Below, in pieces: positions 43,115 through 53,300 of a stretch of DNA of 64,000 nt (positions within the stretch are counted from its first letter, which is position 1; every line of letters starts with the position of its first letter). Origin of the DNA: Pseudooceanicola sediminis (GTDB lineage: Bacteria > Pseudomonadota > Alphaproteobacteria > Rhodobacterales > Rhodobacteraceae); the NCBI RefSeq assembly GCF_003575965.1, contig NZ_QWJJ01000005.1, positions 62,001-126,000 on the forward strand, in the 5' to 3' direction. A program made the position numbers and the translations under genes. The notes below the pieces were generated by a model, which was not told where the DNA came from, ran no database searches, and was given only the letters and a program-made list of their open reading frames with translations.

Positions 43115-45403
43115 TCAGCCGCACTTGCTGTGACCGCAGGAGGTGCAGGTCATGCAGCCCTCGACCATCTGGAGGGTGTACTGGCCGCAGCTCGGGCAGG
43201 CCTTGCCGCGGTTGTGGCTGGTGCCGCCCGCGTTCAGGCCGACGACCGAGGCGGTCGGATCGGCCTTCAGGCCCAGCCCCTCGCCCGCGATGAACCCCGT
43301 CTCGATCATGTGACGCTCGATGACGCCACCGATCGCCGCCAGGATCGACGGGATGTACTTGCCCTTGATCCAGGCACCACCGCGCGGATCGAACACCGCT
43401 TTCAGCTCCTCGACCACGAAGGACACATCGCCCCCCCGGCGGAACACGGCCGAGATCATCCGCGTCAGCGCGACGGTCCAGGCGTAATGCTCCATGTTCT
43501 TGGAGTTGATGAACACCTCGAAGGGACGGCGATGGCCGCTGATCACGATGTCGTTGATCGTGATATAGATCGCATGTTCGCTGTCGGGCCACTTCAGCTT
43601 GTAGGTGTTGCCCTCCAGCGCCTGCGGACGGTCCAGCGGATCGGCCATGTCCATGTAGACAACCTCGCCCCCCTCTTCGGGCATGGCGGGCTTGGCCTCT
43701 TCCTTGGTCTCGCTGACCGTCAGGACCGATCCCGTCACATCGTTCGGGCGATAGGTGGTGCAACCTTTGCAGCCCTGATCCCAGGCGGCCATGTAGACCT
43801 CCTTGAAGTCATCGAAACCGATGTCCTCGGGGCAGTTGATCGTCTTGGAAATGCTTGAATCGATCCACTTCTGCGCCGCCGCCTGCATCTTGACATGCTC
43901 CAGCGGGGCCAGCGTCTGGGCGTTGACGAAGTAATCCGGCAGGGGCGCGTCGCCCTTGAGGTCTTTCCACATCTTCACCGCGTAATCGACGACCTTCTCC
44001 TCGGTGCGCGACCCGTCCTTTTGCAGGACCTTGCGGGTGTATTCATAGGCGAACACCGGCTCGATCCCCGACGACACGTTGCCCGCGTACAGGCTGATCG
44101 TCCCGGTCGGCGCGATGCTGGTCAGCAGCGCGTTGCGAATGCCATGGGCGGCGACAGCGTCGCGCACGTCCTCGTCCATCTGCTGCATCGTGCCGGAGGC
44201 CAGGTAGGCGTCCTTGTCGAACAGCGGAAACGCACCCTTTTCCCTGGCCAGATCGACCGAGGCCAGGTAGCTGGCACGCGCGATCGCCCGCAACCAGGCT
44301 TCGGTCTGCGCCGCGGCTTCGTCGCTGCCATAGCGCAGGCCCAGCATCAGCAGGGCATCGGCCAGGCCGGTGACACCCAGACCGATCCGGCGCTTTGCCT
44401 CGGCCTCGCGGCGCTGCGCCTCCAGCGGGAAACCCGAGGCATCGACGGTGTTGTCCATCATGCGGATCGCCATGCGCACCAGGTCATCCAGCGCCTCGAT
44501 ATCCAGCGCGGCGTTTTCGGTAAACGGGGCGCTGACCAGCCGCGACAGGTTCACCGATCCCAGCAGGCAGGCGCCATAGGGCGGCAGGGGCTGTTCACCG
44601 CAGGGGTTCGTCGCGGCAATCGTCTCGCAATAGGCCAGGTTGTTGGCCTGGTTGATGCGGTCGATAAAGATCACGCCCGGCTCGGCATAATCGTAGGTCG
44701 CCTGCATGATCGTGTTCCACAGGTCGCGCGCCTGCAGGGTGTGGTACACCTTGTCGCCGAACTTCAGGTCCCACGGGCCATCGGCCTTGACCGCATCCAT
44801 GAACGGGTCGGTCACCAGCACCGACATGTTGAACATGCGCAGGCGGGCCGGGTCGCTCTTGGCGGCGATGAACTGTTCGATATCGGGGTGGTCGCAACGC
44901 ATTGTCGCCATCATCGCGCCCCGGCGCGACCCCGCGCTCATGATCGTGCGGCACATCGCGTCCCAGACATCCATGAAGCTCAGCGGGCCGCTGGCATCCG
45001 CCGCCACGCCCTTCACATCCGCGCCCTTGGGACGAATGGTGCTGAAGTCATAACCGATACCGCCGCCCTGCTGCATCGTCAGCGCGGCCTCTTTCAGCAT
45101 GTCGAAGATGCCGCCCATGCTGTCGGGCACGGTGCCCATGACAAAGCAGTTGAACAACGTCACGCGCCGCGCGGTGCCCGCCCCCGCCGTGATCCGCCCC
45201 GCAGGCAGGAATTTGAAATCCTCAAGCGCGCCATAGAATCGCTGTTCCCAAGTCTCCTTGTCCTCCTCGACGGCGGCAAGGGCGCGGGCGATGCGGCGCC
45301 AGCTGTCCTCGACGGTGCGGTCGATGGGCGCACCGTCCGCATCCTTGAAACGGTATTTCATATCCCAGACTTGTTCGGCAATCGGGGCGGCAAAGCGGGT
45401 CAT
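43115..45403 (-). CDS. nrdJ: Cobalamin-dependent (class II) ribonucleotide reductase
   Basis: A 762-residue enzyme that reduces ribonucleotides to deoxyribonucleotides using adenosylcobalamin to make the thiyl radical, independent of oxygen. Visible signatures are FNCFVMG near residue 90, NPCGEQPLPPYGACLLGS near residue 265 holding the radical cysteine region, and PTGTISLYAGNVSSGIEP. The C-terminus has a cysteine-rich tail (CPSCGQYTLQMVEGCMTC then CGHSKCG) that re-reduces the active site. I see no cobalamin riboswitch in the short upstream gap, which fits an essential housekeeping gene. Divergent from the DUF1489 gene. Confidence 0.95.
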   Translation of the reverse strand: MTRFAAPIAEQVWDMKYRFKDADGAPIDRTVEDSWRRIARALAAVEEDKETWEQRFYGALEDFKFLPAGRITAGAGTARRVTLFNCFVMGTVPDSMGGIFDMLKEAALTMQQGGGIGYDFSTIRPKGADVKGVAADASGPLSFMDVWDAMCRTIMSAGSRRGAMMATMRCDHPDIEQFIAAKSDPARLRMFNMSVLVTDPFMDAVKADGPWDLKFGDKVYHTLQARDLWNTIMQATYDYAEPGVIFIDRINQANNLAYCETIAATNPCGEQPLPPYGACLLGSVNLSRLVSAPFTENAALDIEALDDLVRMAIRMMDNTVDASGFPLEAQRREAEAKRRIGLGVTGLADALLMLGLRYGSDEAAAQTEAWLRAIARASYLASVDLAREKGAFPLFDKDAYLASGTMQQMDEDVRDAVAAHGIRNALLTSIAPTGTISLYAGNVSSGIEPVFAYEYTRKVLQKDGSRTEEKVVDYAVKMWKDLKGDAPLPDYFVNAQTLAPLEHVKMQAAAQKWIDSSISKTINCPEDIGFDDFKEVYMAAWDQGCKGCTTYRPNDVTGSVLTVSETKEEAKPAMPEEGGEVVYMDMADPLDRPQALEGNTYKLKWPDSEHAIYITINDIVISGHRRPFEVFINSKNMEHYAWTVALTRMISAVFRRGGDVSFVVEELKAVFDPRGGAWIKGKYIPSILAAIGGVIERHMIETGFIAGEGLGLKADPTASVVGLNAGGTSHNRGKACPSCGQYTLQMVEGCMTCTSCGHSKCG

Positions 45404-45542
45404 CGCAGTTCCTTTGGCAGAAGGGGCGGGTTGAGCATTCGAAGATCAGCGTTTAGTATCGTATGTGGTCACGGGTCAAGACGCAGCATACCACATTTTG
45501 CGCATCCCCGTGTACAACAATACTTTCCCTAGAGAAATGCGC

Positions 45543-45971
45543 ATGTCTCATACAAACCTCATCAAGCTCAGCGTCGGCACCGAAAGCGTCGAGGATCTTG
45601 CAGCGTGGCAGACCACCGCAATGGCGCGTACCACCGATGGCCTGCCCCGCCATGTCACCCGCATGTGGCCCAAGCGCGAAGCGGAGTTGCTTGATGGTGG
45701 CAGCATTTACTGGGTGATCAAGGGGCAAATACAGGCGCGTCAGCGGATCTTGCGCCTGGACGAGGCGGATCGGGGCGACGGCATACGCCGCTGCGCCATC
45801 GTGCTGGACCCGGACTTGATCCGCGTCGCGCCCTCGACCAAGCGCCCGTTTCAGGGCTGGCGCTATCTCAAGCCCGAGGATTCGCCTGTCGATCTGTCCG
45901 GCACCCGCGCCGACGACGACGCCCTGCCGCCCGAACTGAACGCGGCATTGGCGGAAATCGGCGTCATCTGA
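45543..45971 (+). CDS. DUF1489-family protein
   Basis: A 142-residue protein of a family found mostly in alphaproteobacteria and without known function. Recognisable blocks are NLIKLSVGTESVEDLAAWQ, TRMWPKREAELLDGGSIYWV, then RCAIVLDPDLIRVAP and PFQGWRYLKPED. No signal or membrane helix. The start is either 45543 or the ATG two codons earlier. It diverges from nrdJ. Confidence 0.85.
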   Translation: MSHTNLIKLSVGTESVEDLAAWQTTAMARTTDGLPRHVTRMWPKREAELLDGGSIYWVIKGQIQARQRILRLDEADRGDGIRRCAIVLDPDLIRVAPSTKRPFQGWRYLKPEDSPVDLSGTRADDDALPPELNAALAEIGVI

Positions 45972-46126
45972 CACGGCCACTGGCGACAACGTGCCACCGT
46001 AGCGGCTGATCCCGGCTGCACGATTGATCCGGCCGACCCTTCGCACCCACGACGCCAACCTCTATCGCCTCCCGCCCCTGCGAGCACCGCACGGTGCGTT
46101 AGGATTTACCGGATGCGGTGTTTTCG

Positions 46127-46170
46127 CACCGCTCACATGCCGTCCATGTACCGTCAGGATACCGACGTTC
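46127..46170 (+). repeat. 11-bp-phased ACCG repeat element, short copy C
   Basis: Motifs start at 46128 (ACCG), 46139 (GCCG, one base off), 46150 and 46161 (ACCG), all at 11-bp steps, ending in ATACCGACGTTC as in copies A and B. The downstream tail is not conserved. It lies in the 323-bp gap (45972-46294) between the converging DUF1489 and hisG genes, where I see nothing else. Confidence 0.65.
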
Positions 46171-46294
46171 AAAACGACCGCTTTTCCCTGTTAACCAAGG
46201 CTGATCAGCCGAGTCGCACCGCAGGCCCACCGACGCGCCGTCCGCCACCGGCAGGAACGCTTAACCACGGCGGCGGCCTGCGAAGCTGGCGGTC

Positions 46295-46990
46295 TCAGTC
46301 CAGACCCAGCCGTGCCACCAGTGCCGTCATCACCGCACGCTCCTCGTCATCCATCGCTGCCGCACGCGACCGGAACAGAGTTGCCTGGCTTTTCAGCATC
46401 AGCCCGTCGGACAGGATCTTCAGATGGTTGGCGCGCAGCGTCTCGCCGGTCGAGGTGATATCGGCCACGGCCTCCGCCGTCTCGTTCTTGACGGTGCCCT
46501 CGGTCGCGCCCTGGCTGTCGACCAGCTGGTAATCCGCGACGCCATTTTCCTTCAGGAACTCGCGCACAAGCCTATGATATTTCGTCGCAATTCGCAGACG
46601 GAACCCGTGGTGCCGCCGAAAGGCTGCTGCCGCCGCGTCCAGATCATCCAGACAATCGACATCCACCCAGGCCTGCGGCACGGCGATGATCAGGTCGGCA
46701 TGGCCAAAGCCCAGCTCGGCCATTTCCTCGACACGCTGTTCCCAGTGCCCCAGCTTTTCGCGCACCAGGTCGGTGCCGGTGACGCCCAGGTGAATGCGAC
46801 CCTCCGTCAACTCGCGCGGAATCTCCCCGGCGGACAGCAGAACCAGCTCAACCCCTTCGATACCTTCGACTTTTCCAGCGTACTCACGGTCGGACCCGGC
46901 GCGCCCCAGCACCACGCCACGGGCGCGGAACCAGTCGAACGTCTTCTCCATCAACCGCCCCTTGGACGGCACGCCCAGCTTGATGCTCAT
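46295..46990 (-). CDS. hisG: ATP phosphoribosyltransferase, short form
   Basis: A 231-residue catalytic subunit for the first step of histidine synthesis (ATP + PRPP). It is the short HisG form lacking the C-terminal regulatory domain, which therefore needs HisZ. Typical segments are LGVPSKGRLMEKT at the start, LGVTGTDLVRE and the PRPP-binding region DITSTGETLRANHLKIL. The gene overlaps hisZ by 4 bp, matching the expected HisG-HisZ complex. Confidence 0.96.
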   Translation of the reverse strand: MSIKLGVPSKGRLMEKTFDWFRARGVVLGRAGSDREYAGKVEGIEGVELVLLSAGEIPRELTEGRIHLGVTGTDLVREKLGHWEQRVEEMAELGFGHADLIIAVPQAWVDVDCLDDLDAAAAAFRRHHGFRLRIATKYHRLVREFLKENGVADYQLVDSQGATEGTVKNETAEAVADITSTGETLRANHLKILSDGLMLKSQATLFRSRAAAMDDEERAVMTALVARLGLD

Positions 46991-48096
46991 GCCCAGCCCC
47001 CCAGTTCCACGACCATGCCGGGGCGGATCACGCCGCCCACGGCGGGGATGCCTTCGGGGCGCCCCTCGGCACGGCCCAGCACCCGCGTCAGCGCATCATA
47101 GCGCCCACCGGTCGCCACGGGGGGCAGATCGGGCCGCCCCTCGACCACGAAACCAAAGACGAAGCCGTCGTAATATTCCATGTGCGTGCGCCCGAAGGCC
47201 GCCTCGAATTCCAGCGCCTGAACGTCGATCCCATGCGCTGCTATCGCGTCCATTCGCCGCGCAAGCCGTTCCACCGCCTGCAAAATCGCGGGCATGTCGA
47301 CGGCAATGTCGCGTAATTGTTCCAACGCAAAGGGCAGTGTTTCGCGCACTTTCAGGATCGCCTCGATCAGCATCACGTCGCTGTTCGGGATCGGTGGCGT
47401 CGCGGCATCGGCCCGCAATGCCTCGATCCGCGCGGCAACCTCGTCGCGGCTGCGCATGCCGATTTCAGGCCCCGCATTGCGGAACGGATCATCAGACGTC
47501 AGCAGCACCTTGCGCGCCACGGGGACCGGGTGCCGCCCGGCATAGCGTTCCAGCAGCGCCCTGAAGCGCGCGGGCCGCCAGATATGCCGCCACAGCGCGG
47601 CCTTGCGCGCCTCCGACGTCTCCAGCCCCTCGACCGCTGCCATCAGTATGCCGATGTCGCCGGTCGTCGCCTTCAGGTTCAGCGGCGCAACAGCGCTTTG
47701 CACGCGGGCGAAAACTTCGGCATCAGCCGCGGCAGGGTCCGTTCCGTCAAAGATTTCGAAACCAACCTGGAGGTATTCATTGGCGCGGGCCTCGTCTTCT
47801 TCCTGACGGCGGAACACTTCGCCCGCATAGGTATAGCGCGCCGGTTCGGCCCCTTGGGCCATGTGCATCTGCACCACCGGCACCGTGAAATCCGGGCGCA
47901 GCATCTGCTCGCCCCGCAGAATATCGGAGGTCGTATAGGCGCGGGCACGAATGTCCTCGCCGTAAAGATCCAGCAGCGCGCTGGCCGACAGCAACACGGG
48001 TGCCTCGACCGGCACGGCGCCCGCCGCTTCAAAGCCCTCGCGCAGGGCTGCCGCGCAGGCTTTCACCTGCGCCTTTTCTGGTGTCCGGTTGGCCAT
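46987..48096 (-). CDS. hisZ: ATP phosphoribosyltransferase regulatory subunit
   Basis: A 369-residue HisS-like protein without tRNA charging function; it activates short HisG and gives histidine feedback. It keeps the class II synthetase fold (motif-like RPDFTVPVVQMHMAQG and TGGRYDALTRVLG) but lacks the anticodon domain of HisS. It sits between hisS and hisG on the same strand, with three bases to hisS. Confidence 0.95.
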   Translation of the reverse strand: MANRTPEKAQVKACAAALREGFEAAGAVPVEAPVLLSASALLDLYGEDIRARAYTTSDILRGEQMLRPDFTVPVVQMHMAQGAEPARYTYAGEVFRRQEEDEARANEYLQVGFEIFDGTDPAAADAEVFARVQSAVAPLNLKATTGDIGILMAAVEGLETSEARKAALWRHIWRPARFRALLERYAGRHPVPVARKVLLTSDDPFRNAGPEIGMRSRDEVAARIEALRADAATPPIPNSDVMLIEAILKVRETLPFALEQLRDIAVDMPAILQAVERLARRMDAIAAHGIDVQALEFEAAFGRTHMEYYDGFVFGFVVEGRPDLPPVATGGRYDALTRVLGRAEGRPEGIPAVGGVIRPGMVVELGGWA

Positions 48097-48099
48097 GTC

Positions 48100-49584
48100 T
48101 CAGCCCTGCCCCGCCAGGATATCGCGGATCTTCGCGACCAGCTGATCGCGCGGCACCTCGTACTGCGAGGGGCGTTCCTTCCATTCCTCCAGCGTTGCGT
48201 TTTCCGCGATTTTTGCACCTAGAATCAAGTCCTTGACCTGCACGACGCCACGCGCACGCTCATCTCCTCCCGCGATCACCGCCGCCGGAGATCCTCGTTT
48301 ATCCGCATATTTCAGCTGGTTACCGAAATTCTTCGGGTTGCCCAGATAAACCTCGGCCCGGATACCTGCCTGGCGCAGTTCGGCCACGATCGACTGATAG
48401 TCCGCCATGTGCTCGCGGTCCATGACGGTGACGACGACGGGCCCCTGCGCGTCCGAAGTGATGCGGCCCTTGGCATGCAGCGCGGCAAGCAGACGATCGA
48501 CGCCGATGGACACCCCGGTTGCGGGCACGGATTGCCCCGTGAACCGCTTGACCAGATCGTCGTAGCGGCCACCGCCTGCGACTGACCCGAACTGCCGCTT
48601 GCGGCCTTTCTCGTCAAGCATTTCGAAGGTCAGTTCAGCTTCGAAAACCGGCCCCGTATAGTAGCCCAGACCACGCACGACCGACGGATCAATCTCGATC
48701 CGGTCGGTGCCGTAGCCTTGGGCGGCCAGCAGCGCGGCCATCTCGGCCAGCTCGGCCACACCCTCCGCTCCGACCTCAGAGGTGCCGATGGCAGACCGCA
48801 GATTATCCAGCGTTTCAGAGGCATCAGCACCCTTGGAGGTCAGGAAGGCCAGCACGGGTTCGGCCTGTTCCGGGCTCAGGCCGACACCATCGATATACGC
48901 ACCGGAGGCATCGAGCCGACCCTTGCCCAGCAGCGCGCGCACGCCGTTTTCACCCACCTTGTCGAACTTGTCGATGGTGCGCAGCACGGCGTCGCGCTGA
49001 CTGTCATCGGTCAGGCCCATGGCCTCCAACACGCCGTTCAGCACCTTGCGGTTGTTGACCCGGATCAGGTAGTCACCACGCGGGATACCGACCTCTTCGA
49101 GACAATCCGAGAGCATCGCGCAAATCTCGGAATCAGCGGCGACGGAGGGCGCGCCGACGGTATCGGCATCACATTGATAAAACTGGCGGAATCGACCCGG
49201 CCCCGGCTTCTCGTTGCGCCAGACCGGCCCCATCGCGTAGCGGCGATAGGGGGTGGGCAGATCGTTGCGGTGCTGGGCGTAGACACGGGCAAGCGGGGCC
49301 GTCAGGTCGTAGCGCAGGGCGAGCCAGTCGCCGTTGCCCTCTTCCTCGCCCTCTTGCCAGGCGAAGACACCTTCGTTCGGGCGATCGACGTCGGGCAGGA
49401 ATTTCCCAAGTGCTTCAACGGTTTCCACGGCGGAGCTTTCCAGCGCGTCAAAGCCGTAGCGATGGTAGACGCCGGCAATCGTGCGCAGCATGTCGCTGCG
49501 TTCCGTTACCTGCGTGCCGAAGTAATCCCGGAAGCCCTTGGGGGTCTCCGCCTTCGGACGCGGTGCTTTTTTCACCTTGGCCAT
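48100..49584 (-). CDS. hisS: Histidyl-tRNA synthetase
   Basis: A 494-residue class II synthetase that charges tRNA-His. Motif 2 is [22 protein letters not shown] (core [10 protein letters not shown]), the histidine motif [12 protein letters not shown], and motif 3 [15 protein letters not shown]. The C-terminal anticodon domain covers the last 100 residues. I use the ATG at 49584 (AAGGATCAAG site); a frame extending to 49779 is not supported. First gene of hisS-hisZ-hisG. Confidence 0.95.
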   Translation of the reverse strand: MAKVKKAPRPKAETPKGFRDYFGTQVTERSDMLRTIAGVYHRYGFDALESSAVETVEALGKFLPDVDRPNEGVFAWQEGEEEGNGDWLALRYDLTAPLARVYAQHRNDLPTPYRRYAMGPVWRNEKPGPGRFRQFYQCDADTVGAPSVAADSEICAMLSDCLEEVGIPRGDYLIRVNNRKVLNGVLEAMGLTDDSQRDAVLRTIDKFDKVGENGVRALLGKGRLDASGAYIDGVGLSPEQAEPVLAFLTSKGADASETLDNLRSAIGTSEVGAEGVAELAEMAALLAAQGYGTDRIEIDPSVVRGLGYYTGPVFEAELTFEMLDEKGRKRQFGSVAGGGRYDDLVKRFTGQSVPATGVSIGVDRLLAALHAKGRITSDAQGPVVVTVMDREHMADYQSIVAELRQAGIRAEVYLGNPKNFGNQLKYADKRGSPAAVIAGGDERARGVVQVKDLILGAKIAENATLEEWKERPSQYEVPRDQLVAKIRDILAGQG

Positions 49585-49793
49585 CGCTTGATCCTTGCCC
49601 TTTGGAGTGCGCCCGGGGCATAGCCCATGGGGCCGAAGGGGGCAAGCGTGGCTGAGAGCGCCCTGCCCCTTGCGAACCACCCCCCTCGGGCGCCGCGTCG
49701 CCGGGGCAGCACAAAGGCTGGTCGACGGCGGGCCCGCATATGCTAGATGTGCCCCGTTGCGCCGCTGCGGCGCCACCAACCGGAGGACGGACC

Positions 49794-49988
49794 ATGCAGG
49801 AAATCGAAGAAAAGCTGGCGCATCTGATCCGTGCGGTCGACGATCTGTCCGATACCGTCGCGCGCCAGCAGGGCGAGATCGAGGTGCTGACGCGCCGGGT
49901 GCAGATGCTGATGCAGCGCGAAGCGACGCGTGAGGCCGAGGGCGGTGCGGCGATTTTTACCGGGTCGGAAAAGCCACCGCATTACTGA
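49794..49988 (+). CDS. slyX: SlyX-like coiled-coil protein
   Basis: A 64-residue protein with one long coiled coil ([20 protein letters not shown] then [13 protein letters not shown]) and a C-terminal PPHY, the SlyX family end. Function unknown despite the name. A CGGAGGAC ribosome site precedes the ATG. Divergent from hisS. Confidence 0.85.
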   Translation: MQEIEEKLAHLIRAVDDLSDTVARQQGEIEVLTRRVQMLMQREATREAEGGAAIFTGSEKPPHY

Positions 49989-50023
49989 CCGCGCCGAACC
50001 CCGCCTAAGCCTTTGAAAACGCC

Positions 50024-50073
50024 AGATTCCCACGTCGGTATCTGAACGGTATCCGAGCGGTATCTGAACGGTT
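50024..50073 (-). repeat. 11-bp-phased ACCG repeat element, short copy D
   Basis: On the minus strand four ACCG motifs (seen as CGGT at 50036, 50047, 50058 and 50069) are 11 bp apart, in units such as ATACCGTTCAG, followed by ACGTGGGAATCT. It lies in the 313-bp gap (49989-50301) between the converging slyX and dnaE genes. That gap also has a GACAGC-rich run at 50275-50300 and no gene that I can support. Confidence 0.7.
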
Positions 50074-50301
50074 ATTTCTTCAGGGTTTTTGCCCGTCCTG
50101 CGCCCGCCCGGTCCGTCCTGTCCCCTGCCCTTGCCGCCCTGCCAGCCGGGCCTGCGCAACCGCGTCGGCACAGGCCAGCGCGTTGCGCGCCACGGGCAGA
50201 GCCGCCGAGGCAGATCGTGCAGGGCCGCGACTCGGCTGGTCCGCGACTGTCACTGTAATCGCGACCGTGATTGCGACAGCAACAGCGACAGCGACAGCCC
50301 G

Positions 50302-53300
50302 TCAGATTTCCTCGACCGAGAGCACGCCAGGCAGGCTCTTGATCGCGCCCTTGATCTCGGGCGTGACCGGAAAGCCGTCGTTGATCTTGACGTCGACCTC
50401 GCCCCCGCCGGGCAGGGATGAGTTGACCAGGCAGAACTGGATCGGCCCCTTGCGCACCCCGCGGATGGTTTCGGAGGCGCGCAGCAGCACGTCATGCACC
50501 GCACGGATTTCACGGGTCTCGTTCATGTAGATCTTCAGCCCGATCGCCCCGGCATCGGCCACGACACCGTCCATCGGGACGATGCCACGCGCCAGCAGCT
50601 TGAGCTGGTCACTTTCCAGCGTCGCCTCGACCGTCAGCACGACCTTTGAGCCGTTGATGAGAAAATCGCGGCTGGCCTCAAGCGTATCGGAGAAGATCGT
50701 GATCTCATACCCGCCCGTCGGGTCGGAAAGCTGCGCAAAGGCAAAGCGGTTGCCGCGCGCCGATTTCCGTTCCTGGCAGCCGGTGACGATGCCGCACATC
50801 TTGGCGACCATCGCCCCGCCTTCGGCAAGGCGCGTGACCTCGTCCAGCGTTTTCACGTCCTTGCGTTTCAGCGCGCCCATGTAATCATCCAGCGGGTGAC
50901 CGGAGAGATAGAAGCCGATGGCCTTGAACTCTTCGGTCAGACGTTCGGCGGGCAGCCAATCCTGCACGGGCGACAGGCGCGGTTCGGGCAGATCATCGCC
51001 CGCCTCGCCAAACAGCGACACCTGCGACGATGTCTTTTGTTCCCAGAAGGCGGCGGAATATTGCACCAGCCCGTCAAGACTGTCGAAGACGCGGCGGCGG
51101 TTTCGGTCAAGCTCGTCAAAGGCACCGGCGCGGGCCAGCATTTCCAGCGGGCGCTTGCCGACCTTTTTCAGCTCGACCCGGCGGGCCACGTCGAAAAGGT
51201 TGGTAAAGGGTTTGCCCGCGCGCCCCTCGACGATCATCTTCATCGCCTCGACACCGACGTTTTTCAATGCGCCGAGGGCATAGACCAGCGCCCCGTCCAC
51301 GACCTTGAACGTCGCATCCGAGCGGTTCACGCAAGGAGGGATATAAGGCAGCTTGAGGCCCTTCTTCACCTCCTGGAAATAGATCGTCAGCTTGTCGGTG
51401 AGGTGGATATCGCAGTTCATCACCCCGGCCATGAACTCAACCGGGTGGTTCGCCTTCAGCCAGGCCGTCTGGTAGCTGACGACGGCATAGGCGGCGGCGT
51501 GGGATTTGTTGAAACCGTAGTTGGCGAATTTTTCCAGAAGGTCGAAGACCTCGGTCGCCTTCTTCTTGTCGACACCGTTTTCCGCCGCGCCCTTTTCGAA
51601 TTTCGGGCGTTCGGCGTCCATCGCCTCCTTGATCTTTTTCCCCATGGCGCGGCGCAACAGGTCAGCGCCGCCGAGGCTGTAGCCCGCCATGACCTGCGCA
51701 ATCTGCATCACCTGTTCCTGGTAGACGATGATGCCCTGCGTTTCGGCCAGGATATAGTCGATGGTGGGGTGGACCGAGGTGATTTCCTTCAGCCCGTTCT
51801 TGACCTCGCAATAGGTCGGGATGTTTTCCATGGGACCGGGACGATAGAGCGCCACAAGGGCCACGATATCCTCGATACAGGTCGGTTTCATCTGTTTCAG
51901 GGCATCCATCATGCCCGTCGATTCCACCTGGAAAACCGCGACCGTCTTGGCACGCGCATAGAGGTCGTAAGTGCGTTCGTCATCCAGCGGGATCAGGTTG
52001 ATCTGGTTCTCGCCGCCCGGCGCGGGGTCGTAGAGGTGGCGGCCATCGGCGGCCGTGTGCAGATCGCGCCCCCCGGCGTGGATCTGGTTGATGGCGTTCT
52101 GGATCACGGTCAGGGTTTTCAGGCCGAGAAAGTCGAATTTGACCAGCCCGGCCTGTTCCACCCATTTCATGTTGAACTGGGTCGCCGGCATGTCCGAGCG
52201 CGGATCCTGGTAGAGCGGCACCAGTTCGTCGATGGGGCGATCCCCGATCACCACGCCGGCGGCGTGCGTGGAGGCGTTGCGCAACAGCCCCTCGACCTTC
52301 ATGCCATAGTTCAGCAGGCGTTCGACAACTTCTTCGTTGCGGGCCTCTTCGCGCAGGCGGTCCTCCTGTATCAGGGCCTGTTCGATGGAAACGGGTTTGA
52401 CGCCCTCGACCGGGATCATCTTGGACAGGCGGTCGACCTGGCCATAGGGCATCTGCAAAACGCGCCCGATGTCGCGCACGGCGGCCTTGGAGAGCAGGGC
52501 ACCGAAGGTGATGATCTGGCCGACCTTGTCGCGGCCGTACTTTTGCTGGACGTAGCGGATGACTTCCTCTCGGCGGTCCATGCAGAAGTCGATGTCGAAG
52601 TCGGGCATGGAGACCCGTTCGGGGTTGAGGAAGCGTTCGAACAGCAGGGAATAGCGCAGCGGATCGAGGTCGGTGACGGTCAGCGCATAGGCGACGAGGG
52701 AGCCGGCCCCCGAGCCACGGCCCGGGCCGACGGGAATGTCGTGATCCTTGGCCCATTTGATGAAGTCGGCAACGATCAGGAAGTAGCCGGGAAAGCCCAT
52801 GCCTTCGATGATGTCGAGCTCGAAGTCGAGGCGCTTCTGGTACTCTTCCACCGTGACGGCGTGGGGGATCACCGAGAGGCGCTGTTGCAGCCCCTCGTTG
52901 GCCTGACGGCGCAGCTCCTGCACCTCGTCATCGGCGAATTTCGGCAGGATCGGATCGCGGCGGTAGGCCATGAAGGCGCAGCGGCGGGCGATTTCGACGG
53001 TATTCTCGATGGCCTCGGGCAGGTCTGCGAAGAGGGTGACCATCTCTTGCTGGGACTTGAAGTAGTGCTGGGCGGTCAGGCGGCGGCGCGGCTGTTGCTG
53101 GTCGACATAGGCACCTTCGGCGATGCAGATCAGGGCATCGTGGGCTTCGTACATGTCGGGGGTCGGAAAGTAGACGTCGTTGGTGGCGACGAGGGGCAGG
53201 TCCATCGCATAGGCCATCTCGACAAAGCCGCGTTCGGTCAGGCGTTCCTTTTCCGGTTGGCCGTTTTCCTCGGGGTGGCGCTGAAGTTCGATATAGAGGC

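Noticed and set aside
45404-45542. Cobalamin riboswitch or NrdR boxes upstream of nrdJ
   Set aside because: The gap is too short for a cobalamin riboswitch and I could not match two NrdR-type boxes; only a weak ATGTGG/CCACAT dyad is present.
50275-50300. GACAGC tandem run as a possible CRISPR or regulatory array
   Set aside because: Units are 6 bp with no spacers; a simple sequence repeat in non-coding DNA.
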